NCBI GenBank assembly: GCA_946220865.1
Contig: CAMJYM010000026.1
Location: 1 to 18,574 of the forward strand
Reading direction: 5' to 3'
DNA length: 18,574 nucleotides
From: an uncultured Clostridia bacterium
GTDB lineage: Bacteria; Bacillota; Clostridia; Saccharofermentanales; DTU023
In this document: piece by piece, positions 1 through 6,954 of the stretch
Layout: each line of letters begins with the position of its first letter
How positions within the stretch are numbered: position 1 is the stretch's first letter
Position numbers and translations under genes: made by a program
The notes under the pieces: model-generated
The model's database searches: none
Told to the model about the DNA's origin: nothing
What the model saw: the letters and a program-made list of their open reading frames with translations, nothing else

Positions 1-12
1 CCTTGCTTTAGT

Positions 13-41
13 GGTTTAAACCAAATTAGAGTTTTAAACCA
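13..41. repeat. Palindrome GGTTTAAACC with a half-copy 18 bp downstream
   Basis: GGTTTAAACC (13-22) is a perfect 10-bp palindrome, and TTTAAACCA recurs at 15-23 and 33-41 inside an A+T-rich stretch. A similar core, AGTTTAAACT, lies at 4633-4642 in front of the ArsR/mntP pair. An operator is possible, but nothing shows which protein would bind, and A+T-rich DNA produces such palindromes by chance. Confidence 0.25.
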
Positions 42-143
42 TATATGATATAAGTTTAAATTACTCGGCCATCAGGTCTTTGTCAATATACCCTATACGC
101 TTACAGGGCGTCGTTAAAGTGAAAAAAAAGTTCCACATCAAAT

Positions 144-183
144 GGGAGTGAATCGGTGGGAAATCTCCCATCGATTCGCTCCT
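144..183. other. Strong 17-bp hairpin in the gene-free leader region
   Basis: The arms 145-161 and 166-182 pair over 17 positions around a four-base loop (AATC), with only two G-U wobbles; 144 and 183 add a further wobble. No T-run follows on the plus strand. On the minus strand an 8-base T-run lies about 14 bases beyond the stem, which is too far for a classic intrinsic terminator. The rest of 1-410 holds no gene I can support. It could be a terminator of an upstream transcript, an mRNA-stabilising element or a remnant of a repeat family. Confidence 0.6.
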
Positions 184-266
184 CGAGTTCTTATACCCCG
201 AACTTGCCAGCAAATTTTATGAGACAAAAAATGCTGCCAGATTGCTGCACGGAGGCCGCTGTATTT

Positions 267-275
267 GGTATGCTG
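267..275 (+). promoter_or_regulatory. Possible extended -10 promoter of the 5'-nucleotidase gene
   Basis: TTGGTATGCTG contains TGnTATGCT, an extended -10 with four of six matches to TATAAT. TTGCTG at 242-247 is 21 bp upstream, too far for a normal -35. A start here would give a leader of about 130 bases. The same nonamer GGTATGCTG occurs at 4733-4741 upstream of mntP. Weak call. Confidence 0.25.
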
Positions 276-410
276 TAAATATGAAAACCTGCTTTGCTGA
301 AGCCTCTGCACGACTCAGCATTGTCAGGTCTGACAGCTCGTCCTGTGATGAGGAAAGATCACCGAACCTCACGAAGACCTCGGGACGAAGCAGAAAAAGG
401 AGGTATAAAG

Positions 411-1991
411 ATGAACCACCGCAAAGCAGTTCTGAGCATTTTGCTCAGCTTCGCTCTCTTCTTCAGCATGCTTGCTGGCTTTGGGCTGCAAGTTGCCGCC
501 GAAGAGGAAGCCGCTCCTGTCAATCTTGTGATTCTTCACACCAACGATGTTCATGGCCGCGCCATCGGCGATCACGGCCCCGGCAAAGATGGCTTTCCAC
601 TTGAAAGCGGAGCCATCGGCTACGCACGCTATAAAACCCTCATCGACAAGCTGAAAGAGCTGAATGAGGATCGTGTGCTCGTGCTCGATGCGGGCGACTG
701 CACGCATGGAACAAACTTTGCCACCCTTTCTCAGGGCCAGAGCATGATCCGCATCATGAATGACACGGGGATCATGGCCATGGCTCCCGGAAACCATGAT
801 TTTAACTATGGTCAGGAGGGCCTCGATCTGAATGTTAAAGAGGCCGACTTCCCCATTCTCGCCGCCAATGTTCTGAAAGCAGACGGCAGCCCTCTGCTCG
901 AGGGACACAAGGTTTTCAGCTTCGGCGATCTGAAAATCGGCGTGTTTGGCCTCGCGACTCCTGAAACGAAGGTCAAATCTAACCCGAAGAACACCGAAGG
1001 CCTCGACTTTGCCGATCCCGCAGAAAGCGCTGCGAAAGAAGTGGAAGCGCTCAAGGCTGAAGGCGTCAATGCGATTATCATGCTCTGCCACCTGGGCGTT
1101 GATGATGAGTCCACTTACACTTCCAAATATGTGCTGGACCGTGTCGAAGGCATCGACCTCGTCATCGACGGCCACAGCCACACCCTCCTCCCCGAAGGAG
1201 AAGTTTACAAGGACAGCCTCATCGCTCAGACCGGCAACTTTTTCGAGCATATTGGCGCGGTCACGCTCAGCTTTGTCGACGGCAAGGTCACGGAAAAAAA
1301 GGCTCAGCTGATCGACTTTTCCGGGGCCCAGCAATACGAAGAAAATCCCGACATTGCCAGCAGCATCGACGCCATCGAAGCTGAAAATGAGCGCTTTACC
1401 TCGGTCGAAGTCGGCAAGTTGACGAACGATCTCGACGGACTGCGCGAACACGTGCGCACGCAGGAAACCAACCTCTCCGACCTCCTTCTCGATGCCATGC
1501 TCGACGCGACCCAGGCCGACTGCGCCATCTCCAACGGCGGCGGCATTCGTGACTCCATCCCCGCAGGCCAGATCACCATGGGTCATCTGCTCACCGTCCT
1601 GCCCTTCGGCAATCTGGTCACAGTGATTAAAGTGAGTGGCAAAGACATCAGGGACGCCCTCGTTTACGGCACCGACGCCTACCCTGAAACCGCCGGAAAA
1701 TTCCCGCAGGTGGCCGGCCTCACGTATAAACTTGTCAAAAACGGCGACAAATACGAGGTTCAGGATATTATGGTCAAGGGCGAAGCGCTCGACGAGAGCA
1801 AAGAATACAGCCTCGCAACCAACGACTTTATGGCCGTCGGCGGCGATGGCTACAGCATGTTTGAAGGCAAAGAGCAAGTTCAGCTCGAAGGCCTGATGGT
1901 CGATATCCTGAAGGATTTCATCGTCAAGCAGATGGGCGACAAGGGCGAGTTCTCTTACGAAGCCGACGGCCGCATTAAGGTCGAAGGATAA
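411..1991 (+). CDS. Secreted 5'-nucleotidase / 2',3'-cyclic phosphodiesterase-type metallophosphatase
   Basis: A 526-residue UshA-type enzyme, expected to remove phosphate from extracellular nucleotides to yield nucleosides. Residues 1-30 form a signal peptide (basic start, long hydrophobic core, likely cleavage after VAA). The metallophosphatase domain follows, with HTNDVHG (43-49), DAGD (93-96), GNHD (127-130) and a later GHSH motif supplying the two-metal site. The C-terminal nucleotidase domain has NGGGIRD from residue 375 and a terminal NDFMAVGGDGYSMF substrate-pocket motif. The ATG at 411 is chosen because AGGAGG (398-403) sits 7 bases upstream and the signal peptide begins there; the frame stays open further upstream. 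No LPxTG or C-terminal membrane anchor is visible, so it is probably released or held by wall charge. Family assignment is strong; the exact substrate is not. Confidence 0.93.
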   Translation: MNHRKAVLSILLSFALFFSMLAGFGLQVAAEEEAAPVNLVILHTNDVHGRAIGDHGPGKDGFPLESGAIGYARYKTLIDKLKELNEDRVLVLDAGDCTHGTNFATLSQGQSMIRIMNDTGIMAMAPGNHDFNYGQEGLDLNVKEADFPILAANVLKADGSPLLEGHKVFSFGDLKIGVFGLATPETKVKSNPKNTEGLDFADPAESAAKEVEALKAEGVNAIIMLCHLGVDDESTYTSKYVLDRVEGIDLVIDGHSHTLLPEGEVYKDSLIAQTGNFFEHIGAVTLSFVDGKVTEKKAQLIDFSGAQQYEENPDIASSIDAIEAENERFTSVEVGKLTNDLDGLREHVRTQETNLSDLLLDAMLDATQADCAISNGGGIRDSIPAGQITMGHLLTVLPFGNLVTVIKVSGKDIRDALVYGTDAYPETAGKFPQVAGLTYKLVKNGDKYEVQDIMVKGEALDESKEYSLATNDFMAVGGDGYSMFEGKEQVQLEGLMVDILKDFIVKQMGDKGEFSYEADGRIKVEG

Positions 1992-2003
1992 GCTTTTTAT
2001 TAA

Positions 2004-2047
2004 AAGAACCGAAACAGGTCATTTCTGCCCGTTTCGGTTCTTTTTTC
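2004..2047. terminator. Bidirectional intrinsic terminator
   Basis: AAGAACCGAAAC (2004-2015) pairs with GTTTCGGTTCTT (2031-2042), and six T follow the C at 2040. It lies 12 bases after the nucleotidase stop. On the minus strand the same stem is followed by TTTT, so it can also end the toxin-antitoxin transcript. Confidence 0.9.
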
Positions 2048-2061
2048 TTTAAGCCATAAGT

Positions 2062-2481
2062 TTAGGTCTCGTTACTTTCCTCTAGAATAAAATTCAAAAA
2101 TTGTCTGGGTGTCAGTACAAACGGCTTTGCGGGAAAATGCTTAATATTTCCGGTTACAAGTTTTGCCTCTTTGTTTTTCCTGACTTCCATGGTGAGCTCA
2201 TAAAAGACAAGGTCTTTTGGATCAGGTAAGTCGAGGTCCAGATGCTCAGCATCAAGATAGACAGCACATCTTCTGAATTCCTTAACGATGTCAGATACAA
2301 TGTCATCTGTCAGATGAAACTTGGGACGCCTTAGCACCATTTCGTATTCACGAAGAATTTCATTGTTCACAAAAGGAACGATCAAGCCGTTTAAGGCGAG
2401 ATCAATAATGCTCCCTGGAACAGAGTCCCATTTAAGTGCAGCAGAAACCAGTACATTGGTGTCAATAACAACACTGACCAT
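2062..2481 (-). CDS. PIN-domain toxin (putative ribonuclease) of a type II toxin-antitoxin pair
   Basis: A 139-residue PIN-domain protein of the 'putative toxin component, PIN family' group. PIN toxins are Mg2+-dependent RNases that cut tRNA, rRNA or mRNA when the antitoxin is lost. The sequence begins MVSVVIDTNVLVSA with the first catalytic Asp at residue 7. Acidic residues follow in NNEILREYE (39-47) and DLPDPKD (84-90), and the LVTGNIKHFP strand (108-117) is typical of this subfamily. The ATG at 2481 is preferred over a start 12 codons earlier. It leaves 7 bases after the antitoxin stop and starts the fold directly, and AGGGGG about 12 bases upstream may serve it. Codons look more A+T-rich than in the nucleotidase, consistent with a mobile module. 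The RNA target cannot be told from sequence. Confidence 0.85.
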   Translation of the reverse strand: MVSVVIDTNVLVSAALKWDSVPGSIIDLALNGLIVPFVNNEILREYEMVLRRPKFHLTDDIVSDIVKEFRRCAVYLDAEHLDLDLPDPKDLVFYELTMEVRKNKEAKLVTGNIKHFPAKPFVLTPRQFLNFILEESNET

Positions 2482-2488
2482 CTGAAAA

Positions 2489-2779
2489 TTACGCCCCCTG
2501 CGCTCTCGCCGCAGCAATTTCCTCGTTAATTTCCTTAAGGCTCATTTCGGAAATGCCATAATCTTCAGCAATGCGGCTTGCGCGTTTCAAGGCTTGCGTC
2601 CCTTTGTTTTCGCTTTGAGGATCAAGTTTCATAGAAAAGGGAATGCCTTTTTCGCTGACCAGACGGGACATGGACATTCTCAGGTAAGTGGGAAGATCCA
2701 TGCCAAGCTTTTTCAGAATCTGTATCGCCAGTGAGCGTTCCGTTTCATCGGCTCTGAATTGAACTAAGGTGTTTGCCAT
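2489..2779 (-). CDS. RelB/DinJ-family antitoxin
   Basis: A 96-residue protein whose first half has the RelB/DinJ ribbon-helix-helix pattern: MANTLVQFRADE, then a helix, then LPTYLRMSMSRLVSEKGIPFSMKL. The charged C-terminal half probably wraps the PIN toxin encoded 7 bases downstream. Antitoxins of this family neutralise the toxin and bind their own promoter as dimers, the complex acting as co-repressor. An AAAGGATGG element precedes the ATG. RelB/DinJ proteins more often pair with RelE/YafQ-type toxins, but PIN partners also occur. Function as an antitoxin rests on family resemblance and gene order. Confidence 0.85.
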   Translation of the reverse strand: MANTLVQFRADETERSLAIQILKKLGMDLPTYLRMSMSRLVSEKGIPFSMKLDPQSENKGTQALKRASRIAEDYGISEMSLKEINEEIAAARAQGA

Positions 2780-2811
2780 GAGTTCTCACCATCCTTTCTT
2801 ATCTTACATTG

Positions 2812-2840
2812 ATTATCTCTCAGTAAATCAACATTTGCAA
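2812..2840 (-). promoter_or_regulatory. Sigma-A promoter of the toxin-antitoxin operon
   Basis: Read on the minus strand, TTGCAA (2835-2840) is followed by 17 bp and GATAAT (2812-2817). Transcription would begin about 2805, leaving a leader of roughly 25 bases before the antitoxin ATG. Confidence 0.7.
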
Positions 2841-2849
2841 TCAAATGAT

Positions 2850-2862
2850 GACACATCGTGTC
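2850..2862. promoter_or_regulatory. Inverted repeat next to the toxin-antitoxin promoter, candidate operator
   Basis: GACAC-ATC-GTGTC is a perfect 5-bp inverted repeat with a 3-bp centre, starting 10 bp upstream of the -35. Ribbon-helix-helix antitoxins bind short palindromes of this kind, but usually over the -10/-35 itself, so the assignment is tentative. Confidence 0.35.
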
Positions 2863-2960
2863 TTATCGTTTTTTCATTGAAAACCATAAGCTGAGATCGA
2901 TAAGCTTGCTTTCATTTATACGAGTTAAGAGGGGTTCTGTGTTATTCTTTTTCTAAAGAT

Positions 2961-2988
2961 CGTTAAAGCTGATTCGTTAAAGCTGATT
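2961..2988 (+). repeat. Perfect 14-bp tandem repeat in a promoter region
   Basis: CGTTAAAGCTGATT occurs twice head to tail (2961-2974, 2975-2988) just upstream of the -10 of the lipoprotein gene. The second copy holds the best -35 candidate, so the duplication may have created or spaced a binding site. Confidence 0.85.
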
Positions 2989-3005
2989 CAAGATGATTTT
3001 ATAAT
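2977..3005 (+). promoter_or_regulatory. Promoter of the serine-hydrolase lipoprotein
   Basis: A perfect TATAAT (3000-3005) lies 17 bp after TTAAAG (2977-2982), a poor -35. Start would be about 3012, about 50 bases before the ATG. The weak -35 next to a tandem repeat suggests help from an activator; that is inference. Confidence 0.5.
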
Positions 3006-3063
3006 AAGAAAAAGTTAAACCACAGGTGGAATTCTAAGTTGTGGATAAAACGCAGGAGGCAGC

Positions 3064-4173
3064 ATGGGCTTTCGGAAATTGAGGTTTTGGAAATTGAGCT
3101 TGAGGACGGGGCCTGGGCTGCTTTTATGCAGTCTGCTTTTATGCAGCTTGCTGCTCAGCGGCTGCACGAGCTGGGCGGGCATTGAGGAAAATACGTTTCG
3201 CGCGAAGCCAGGGGCCTCTGAGAGCATTCGCGAGCTGAGTTCCAGTGAGCTGGCCGCTTTGAATACGACCACTGTGCCCACGACTGTGCCGACCACGCGC
3301 CGCACGACCAAAGCGACTCAGCCGCCGACGAAACCCACCTTTTATGAGGGCGAAGGGCAGATGGACCGCGCGGCGATCATTGCCACTTTGCGCGCGAAGA
3401 TGGCCGAGCTGGGGCTGAACGATGACTCGCATTTTTCCTGTGCGTTTACCGATCTGGCCACAGGTGAAACGATTGGCCTTGATGTCGACGCTCCTTTTGA
3501 AGCCGCCAGTACTATCAAGATGATGGCGGCTATGTTTACCTATGAGAAAGTGGCCAGCGGCGAAGCGGATCTCAACGAAATGATGACGGTGGAAGAGGAT
3601 GATCTCGAGGGGGCCGAAGGCACAGTGTTCACGGCCGGTGTCGGGGCAAGCTTTTCACTCGCCAATCTGCTGCATTACAGCGTTGCCGAATCGGACAACT
3701 CTGCCAATCGCATGGTTTACCGTTATTGGGAAGGGCGCGTGCCGGAGCGCTGGCTGGTCATTGCTCTGGATAAGCGCTATGGCCTGAACTACAACGGCAC
3801 CAAAGAGCTGACGGCGCGCCAGAGTGTCACAGTTCTGAAGGAGCTCTACGACAAAAGACTGGAAATTCCCGGCTATCAGACCCTGCTGGCCGATATGCAG
3901 AACAGCAGCTATCAGAACATGGCTCAGGCCTGGCTGCCCGAAGCCGTGGCTCAGAAATATGGCAAGCTGGGATCGTACTACCATGACATCGGGCTTTGCC
4001 TCTCAGCAACAAAACCCTTTGCCTTTGCCGTCTTCAGTGACGGGATTCCCGACCCGGAAGCTTCCATCGGCCAACTCTGCCTGGCCTTCTACAATGCCTT
4101 TGTGCTGGGGCAGACCGAGACCGCTCCGGAACCGTCGCGAACGCCGGAAACGGCAGGGACCCAAGCTCCGTAA
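3064..4173 (+). CDS. Lipoprotein with a class A beta-lactamase-like serine hydrolase domain
   Basis: A 369-residue exported lipoprotein with the penicillin-binding/beta-lactamase fold. A hydrophobic signal ends in the lipobox LLSGC with the lipidated Cys at 34. A Thr/Pro-rich spacer (about 68-92) follows, then the catalytic domain (about 110-350). Its three hallmark motifs are STIK (149-152, nucleophile Ser149), SDN (210-212) and KLG (301-303). No ExxLN omega-loop Glu166 equivalent is apparent. This argues for a peptidoglycan peptidase or acyl-enzyme type serine hydrolase rather than an efficient beta-lactamase. The tail is Pro/Thr-rich. AGGAGG at 3054-3059 supports the ATG. The gene converges on the ArsR gene with a gap of 13 bases and no terminator between. 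Fold is confident, reaction is not. Confidence 0.85.
   Translation: MGFRKLRFWKLSLRTGPGLLLCSLLLCSLLLSGCTSWAGIEENTFRAKPGASESIRELSSSELAALNTTTVPTTVPTTRRTTKATQPPTKPTFYEGEGQMDRAAIIATLRAKMAELGLNDDSHFSCAFTDLATGETIGLDVDAPFEAASTIKMMAAMFTYEKVASGEADLNEMMTVEEDDLEGAEGTVFTAGVGASFSLANLLHYSVAESDNSANRMVYRYWEGRVPERWLVIALDKRYGLNYNGTKELTARQSVTVLKELYDKRLEIPGYQTLLADMQNSSYQNMAQAWLPEAVAQKYGKLGSYYHDIGLCLSATKPFAFAVFSDGIPDPEASIGQLCLAFYNAFVLGQTETAPEPSRTPETAGTQAP
3118..3147 (+). repeat. 15-bp tandem duplication inside the lipoprotein signal peptide
   Basis: CTGCTTTTATGCAGT (3118-3132) is followed by the same 15 bases with one change (3133-3147), lengthening the signal core to LLLCSLLLCSLLLSGC. It stays in frame, adds five residues to the hydrophobic core and leaves two extra cysteines ahead of the lipobox Cys. 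Confidence 0.85.
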
Positions 4174-4186
4174 AGGAGGCAGCGTT

Positions 4187-4576
4187 TTAAGCCCGCCAGG
4201 GGCAGGCTATTTCCATCATCTTTTCTATCCCCTCATGCAGGACAAGCACCCTGGGATTCTTCGCGGCCCGGTAATAGACCTCTTTGCCTTCGCGGCGCGA
4301 GCTTATGAGGCCCTTATTTTTGAGTTGCCGCAGATGGTGAGAAACGGCCGGACTGCTCATATTCATCATGGCGGAAATGTTGATGACGCACTCTTCGCAA
4401 TGGCAGAGAAGCCAGAAAATGCGCAGGCGGCTGCTGTCGCCGAGCAACTTGAAGAGTTCGGAGACGATCTGAAAATCTTCGACATCATTGAGGCTTTGCT
4501 GTAAGCGATTCAAACAGGCTTTCTGACCGTGGTCATGCGGCAGCTGTTGTTTTTCTTTCTTTTCTTCTGCTTTCAC
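4187..4576 (-). CDS. ArsR/SmtB-family metal-sensing repressor
   Basis: A 129-residue winged-helix repressor. The core ELFKLLGDSSRLRIFWLL, the recognition helix SSPAVSHHLRQLKNKGL and the wing SRREGKEVYYRA are all typical. Candidate metal ligands are H14/H16 and C21 in the N-terminal arm, the CHCEEC cluster (58-63) in the position of the family's ELCVCDL alpha-3 site, and C125 near the C-terminus. Members of the family leave DNA when metal binds. The start is a GTG, with AGAGGG 9 bases upstream. It is divergent from mntP, so a role in sensing a metal handled by MntP is a fair inference, though the Cys-rich site would be unusual for manganese. Which metal and which promoter it controls are unknown. 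Confidence 0.88.
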   Translation of the reverse strand: MKAEEKKEKQQLPHDHGQKACLNRLQQSLNDVEDFQIVSELFKLLGDSSRLRIFWLLCHCEECVINISAMMNMSSPAVSHHLRQLKNKGLISSRREGKEVYYRAAKNPRVLVLHEGIEKMMEIACPWRA

Positions 4577-4835
4577 TTATATCATCCCTCTCGTTGCGGA
4601 TATGGGTCTGCGCTGCACGGCCCGAAATTCTGAGTTTAAACTATGGCCGCCAGGCTCGACGGGTAAAATGCAGCTTGCCGACGTGACCGACGCGAAAAGG
4701 TCATTTTCTCTTACGGCTGTGCTGCGGGATTCGGTATGCTGAATGAGGCAAACTGCTTTTTACGCTTTTCCGCTTGCCGTCAGCGCTGCGGCTGTCTATG
4801 ATCGTAACAGAAAAGGAGCTTCTGGAGGGTGGAAC
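4577..4835. promoter_or_regulatory. Divergent control region between the ArsR regulator and mntP
   Basis: This 259-bp space must hold both promoters, but I found no strong -35/-10 pair. It contains the palindrome AGTTTAAACT (4633-4642), an imperfect inverted repeat near the ArsR start (ATCATCC at about 4582-4588, GGATAT at about 4598-4604) that could be an ArsR site, and GGTATGCTG (4733-4741), a possible -10 for mntP with a leader of about 90 bases. I did not recognise the yybP-ykoY manganese riboswitch that often precedes mntP. Confidence 0.4.
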
Positions 4836-5420
4836 ATGGTTTATCTGGAGATTTTTATCATGGGGGTCGGTCTCTCTTTTGATGCGATGGCCGCAGCGAT
4901 CAGCCTGGGGGTGTGCAGCGGCGAAAAAATGAGGCTGGGCGAAGGACTTGAGATTTCGGCCTTTTTTGGCTTTTTCCAGGCGCTCATGCCGCTGATCGGC
5001 TATGCTTTGGGTCGCAGCATGGCGTCTCTTTTAAAACCTTACGATCACTGGATCGCCCTTATTCTGCTCGGCTTAATCGGCTTAAATATGTTGCGCGAAG
5101 GCTTCACGGGTCTGCGCCATCCGGAAGCTCCCAACTGCCCTGTTGAAGGACTTAGTCTGCAACGTTTGCTGCTTTTGTCCATCGCTACCTCCATCGATGC
5201 TCTGGCGGCGGGCCTCAGCCTGGCCTTCAGTGATGGACTTTCCATCTTACCTGCCGTACTGCTGATCGGCATGACGACCTTCACGCTCTCCCTGGCCGGA
5301 GCCTTCCTTGGGAAAAAACTCAGTCAGCGCTTTCAGTACGGTTCTCGCGTGCTGGGTGGACTGATTTTGATTGCTCTTGGCCTGAAAATTTTCGTCGAGC
5401 ACGTGATAAAAGCGATTTAA
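4836..5420 (+). CDS. mntP: Manganese efflux pump MntP
   Basis: A 194-residue membrane protein of the MntP (DUF204) family, which exports Mn2+ and protects against manganese excess. It has about six membrane segments in two related halves. Each half carries the diagnostic Asp motif: GVGLSFDAMAAAISLG (Asp16) in the first segment and SIATSIDALAAGLSLAF (Asp121) in the fourth. Length is close to the family norm of about 190. The ATG at 4836 has GGAGG (4824-4828) 7 bases upstream; the frame is open for 31 more codons upstream, but those encode no membrane segment and would lengthen the protein beyond the family. No terminator is visible downstream. Confidence 0.93.
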   Translation: MVYLEIFIMGVGLSFDAMAAAISLGVCSGEKMRLGEGLEISAFFGFFQALMPLIGYALGRSMASLLKPYDHWIALILLGLIGLNMLREGFTGLRHPEAPNCPVEGLSLQRLLLLSIATSIDALAAGLSLAFSDGLSILPAVLLIGMTTFTLSLAGAFLGKKLSQRFQYGSRVLGGLILIALGLKIFVEHVIKAI

Positions 5421-5586
5421 GTTTGGAAGTGGCTGCCAGCAAACTGAAGGCTCGCTTGCGCCTGATGAGTCGCCGACGGACGGCTGATGAATGACCGACG
5501 AGGGGCCAAGGGACAGCTGATGTATATCTGGCGAGTGCCCAGCTACCTGCGGGCAGATGACTGGCAGGGAGCCAGGCAATCGCAAG
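5421..5586. other. Convergent intergenic space between mntP and the CAP gene
   Basis: 166 bp between two convergent stops. Only a short stem, CTGGC/GCCAG near 5560-5577, and loosely repeated CTGATGA words are visible. There is no T-run, so no terminator is called for either gene. Confidence 0.4.
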
Positions 5587-6816
5587 TTAGTGGCTGAGAT
5601 TTTTTCTCAGGCTCAGCACAAAGAAGAGCGATGAGACGACGAGACCCGTGCCTGCCAGAAAAATGAGAGCAAGGCGGAGGAACGACGAAGCTCTCCCCTT
5701 CCCCATTTGACCGGCTGTATCCACCATGCTGCGCGTGCGTTTTTCTGCGGCGGAGCTGAGATTGGGCTTTTGTGTCTGCGAGTTTTTTGGTCGGCTCGCC
5801 GTTTTCTTTACATTTCCTGCTGCCTTGTCCGTTGTTGAGGCTTTTTTCGAGGCTTTTTCAGATTTTGAGGTCTGAGCTTTCCGCGAACTTTCAGAAGCGC
5901 TTTCCGCGGCCGATTCTGTCGCCGTTTCCGAAGGCTCTGCAGTTGTGTCGGCCACCCCCTCGGTAGGTGTTTCAGGGATCGGATCGGCGCTTGCCGCTGG
6001 AGGCTGCGGTGTATTCTGAACCGCGGGAGGCTGTGGGGCAACTCTTCCCTGAGAGGATCCCACCTGAACCAGGATGGTTTTTGTCGTTCCGCCGAAAGAG
6101 CCGGTTACCACGGCTGAACCGGGAGCCACGCCGACGACTTTTCCGCTTTGATCGACGGTCGCCACCGAAGGATCGCTGCTTGACCAGCTGCCGCTGACCA
6201 TCTGCCCGTTAACTCCGGCTTTAACGATGATATAGCTTCCCACCTGGAGTTTGAGATTGTCGTCGTAATTCCCGGCCAGGCCAGCCTGAGCGTCTGAAAC
6301 ATTGACCTTGAGGCTTTCCGAAGAAGTGCCGCTGAGTCCGTTAGGCACACCGGGATCGCTGCCCGAAGCAAAAATCTGGACCCAGTATGTACTTCCGCCG
6401 GAGCTGAAAACGGCTGCCGCCATGCTGCTGTAACCCCCGAAAATATTGGCTGAATGCGAGGGAGAAGCGAGAAAAGAACTCATGGCCTGGGACACTGAAG
6501 ACCAGCCAATGCTGTAGTTTTCACCGTATGGATGCAGCGTTCCGTCCGGACGCTCGTGGGCGTTGAGAATCGTCAGCTCTGCCGCCCGTGTCTTGGCAAA
6601 CCATTCGAGATTGTAGTCGTAGGCCAGAGGAGCCAGACCAGAAGCCTGGCGACTCGCATTGACCTGCTCAAGCATGGCATGGGCAGACGAATAATCGAAA
6701 ATCCCCGACACCGTCTGTTGCGCCGCAAATACCTGAGAGTGAATAGCCAGCGAAAAAAACAGGGTCAGAACAAGTATTGTGCTTAAATAAGTGGTGAAGC
6801 GACGTTTTGTCCGCAT
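5587..6816 (-). CDS. Membrane-anchored CAP (SCP/PR1) domain surface protein with an Ig-like domain
   Basis: A 409-residue exported protein. Order: signal peptide (1-31, likely cut after VFA), CAP domain (about 43-151), Big_2-type Ig-like domain (about 190-243, with SSDPSVATVDQSGKVVGVAPG), a Ser/Ala/Glu/Lys-rich stalk, and a C-terminal membrane segment (about 379-401) with a short basic tail. The CAP site is complete: NAHERPDG (His87), GENYS (Glu99) and SPSHSANIF (His121). CAP proteins are extracellular, with varied binding or hydrolytic roles; bacterial members are often spore or surface proteins. The ATG at 6816 is chosen over one two codons earlier because GAAAGG directly abuts the earlier ATG and is correctly spaced for this one. 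There is no LPxTG, so anchoring is by the membrane helix. Ligand unknown. Confidence 0.85.
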   Translation of the reverse strand: MRTKRRFTTYLSTILVLTLFFSLAIHSQVFAAQQTVSGIFDYSSAHAMLEQVNASRQASGLAPLAYDYNLEWFAKTRAAELTILNAHERPDGTLHPYGENYSIGWSSVSQAMSSFLASPSHSANIFGGYSSMAAAVFSSGGSTYWVQIFASGSDPGVPNGLSGTSSESLKVNVSDAQAGLAGNYDDNLKLQVGSYIIVKAGVNGQMVSGSWSSSDPSVATVDQSGKVVGVAPGSAVVTGSFGGTTKTILVQVGSSQGRVAPQPPAVQNTPQPPAASADPIPETPTEGVADTTAEPSETATESAAESASESSRKAQTSKSEKASKKASTTDKAAGNVKKTASRPKNSQTQKPNLSSAAEKRTRSMVDTAGQMGKGRASSFLRLALIFLAGTGLVVSSLFFVLSLRKNLSH

Positions 6817-6924
6817 CTTCATCCTTTCAAAATGGCTCGATAGCTGAGCAGGCTCTTTTCTGTAGTGCTCCAGGCAGATAAATCTCTATCGCAAAATGCT
6901 CACAGCAGAGAAAGTAACGCTGCC

Positions 6925-6954
6925 ATTATACGACTCCGAAGGTCTTCTGGCGAA
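6925..6954 (-). promoter_or_regulatory. Promoter of the CAP surface-protein gene
   Basis: On the minus strand, TTCGCC (6949-6954) is followed by 18 bp and a perfect TATAAT (6925-6930). The start would be about 6918, giving a leader of about 100 bases. The -35 lies inside the first unit of the 28-bp array and the -10 falls in phase with it. Confidence 0.6.

Noticed and set aside
369..1877. 502-codon open frame on the minus strand opposite the nucleotidase gene
   Set aside because: It mirrors the codon bias of the real gene, has no ribosome site or recognisable motif, and the plus-strand product has complete family signatures.
4174..4179. AGGAGG right after the lipoprotein stop, resembling a ribosome binding site
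   Set aside because: No suitable start codon follows at the right distance before the convergent ArsR stop; the plus-strand frame there is a shadow of ArsR.
4577..4835. Manganese (yybP-ykoY) riboswitch before mntP
   Set aside because: I could not find the conserved loop sequences of that class in the leader.
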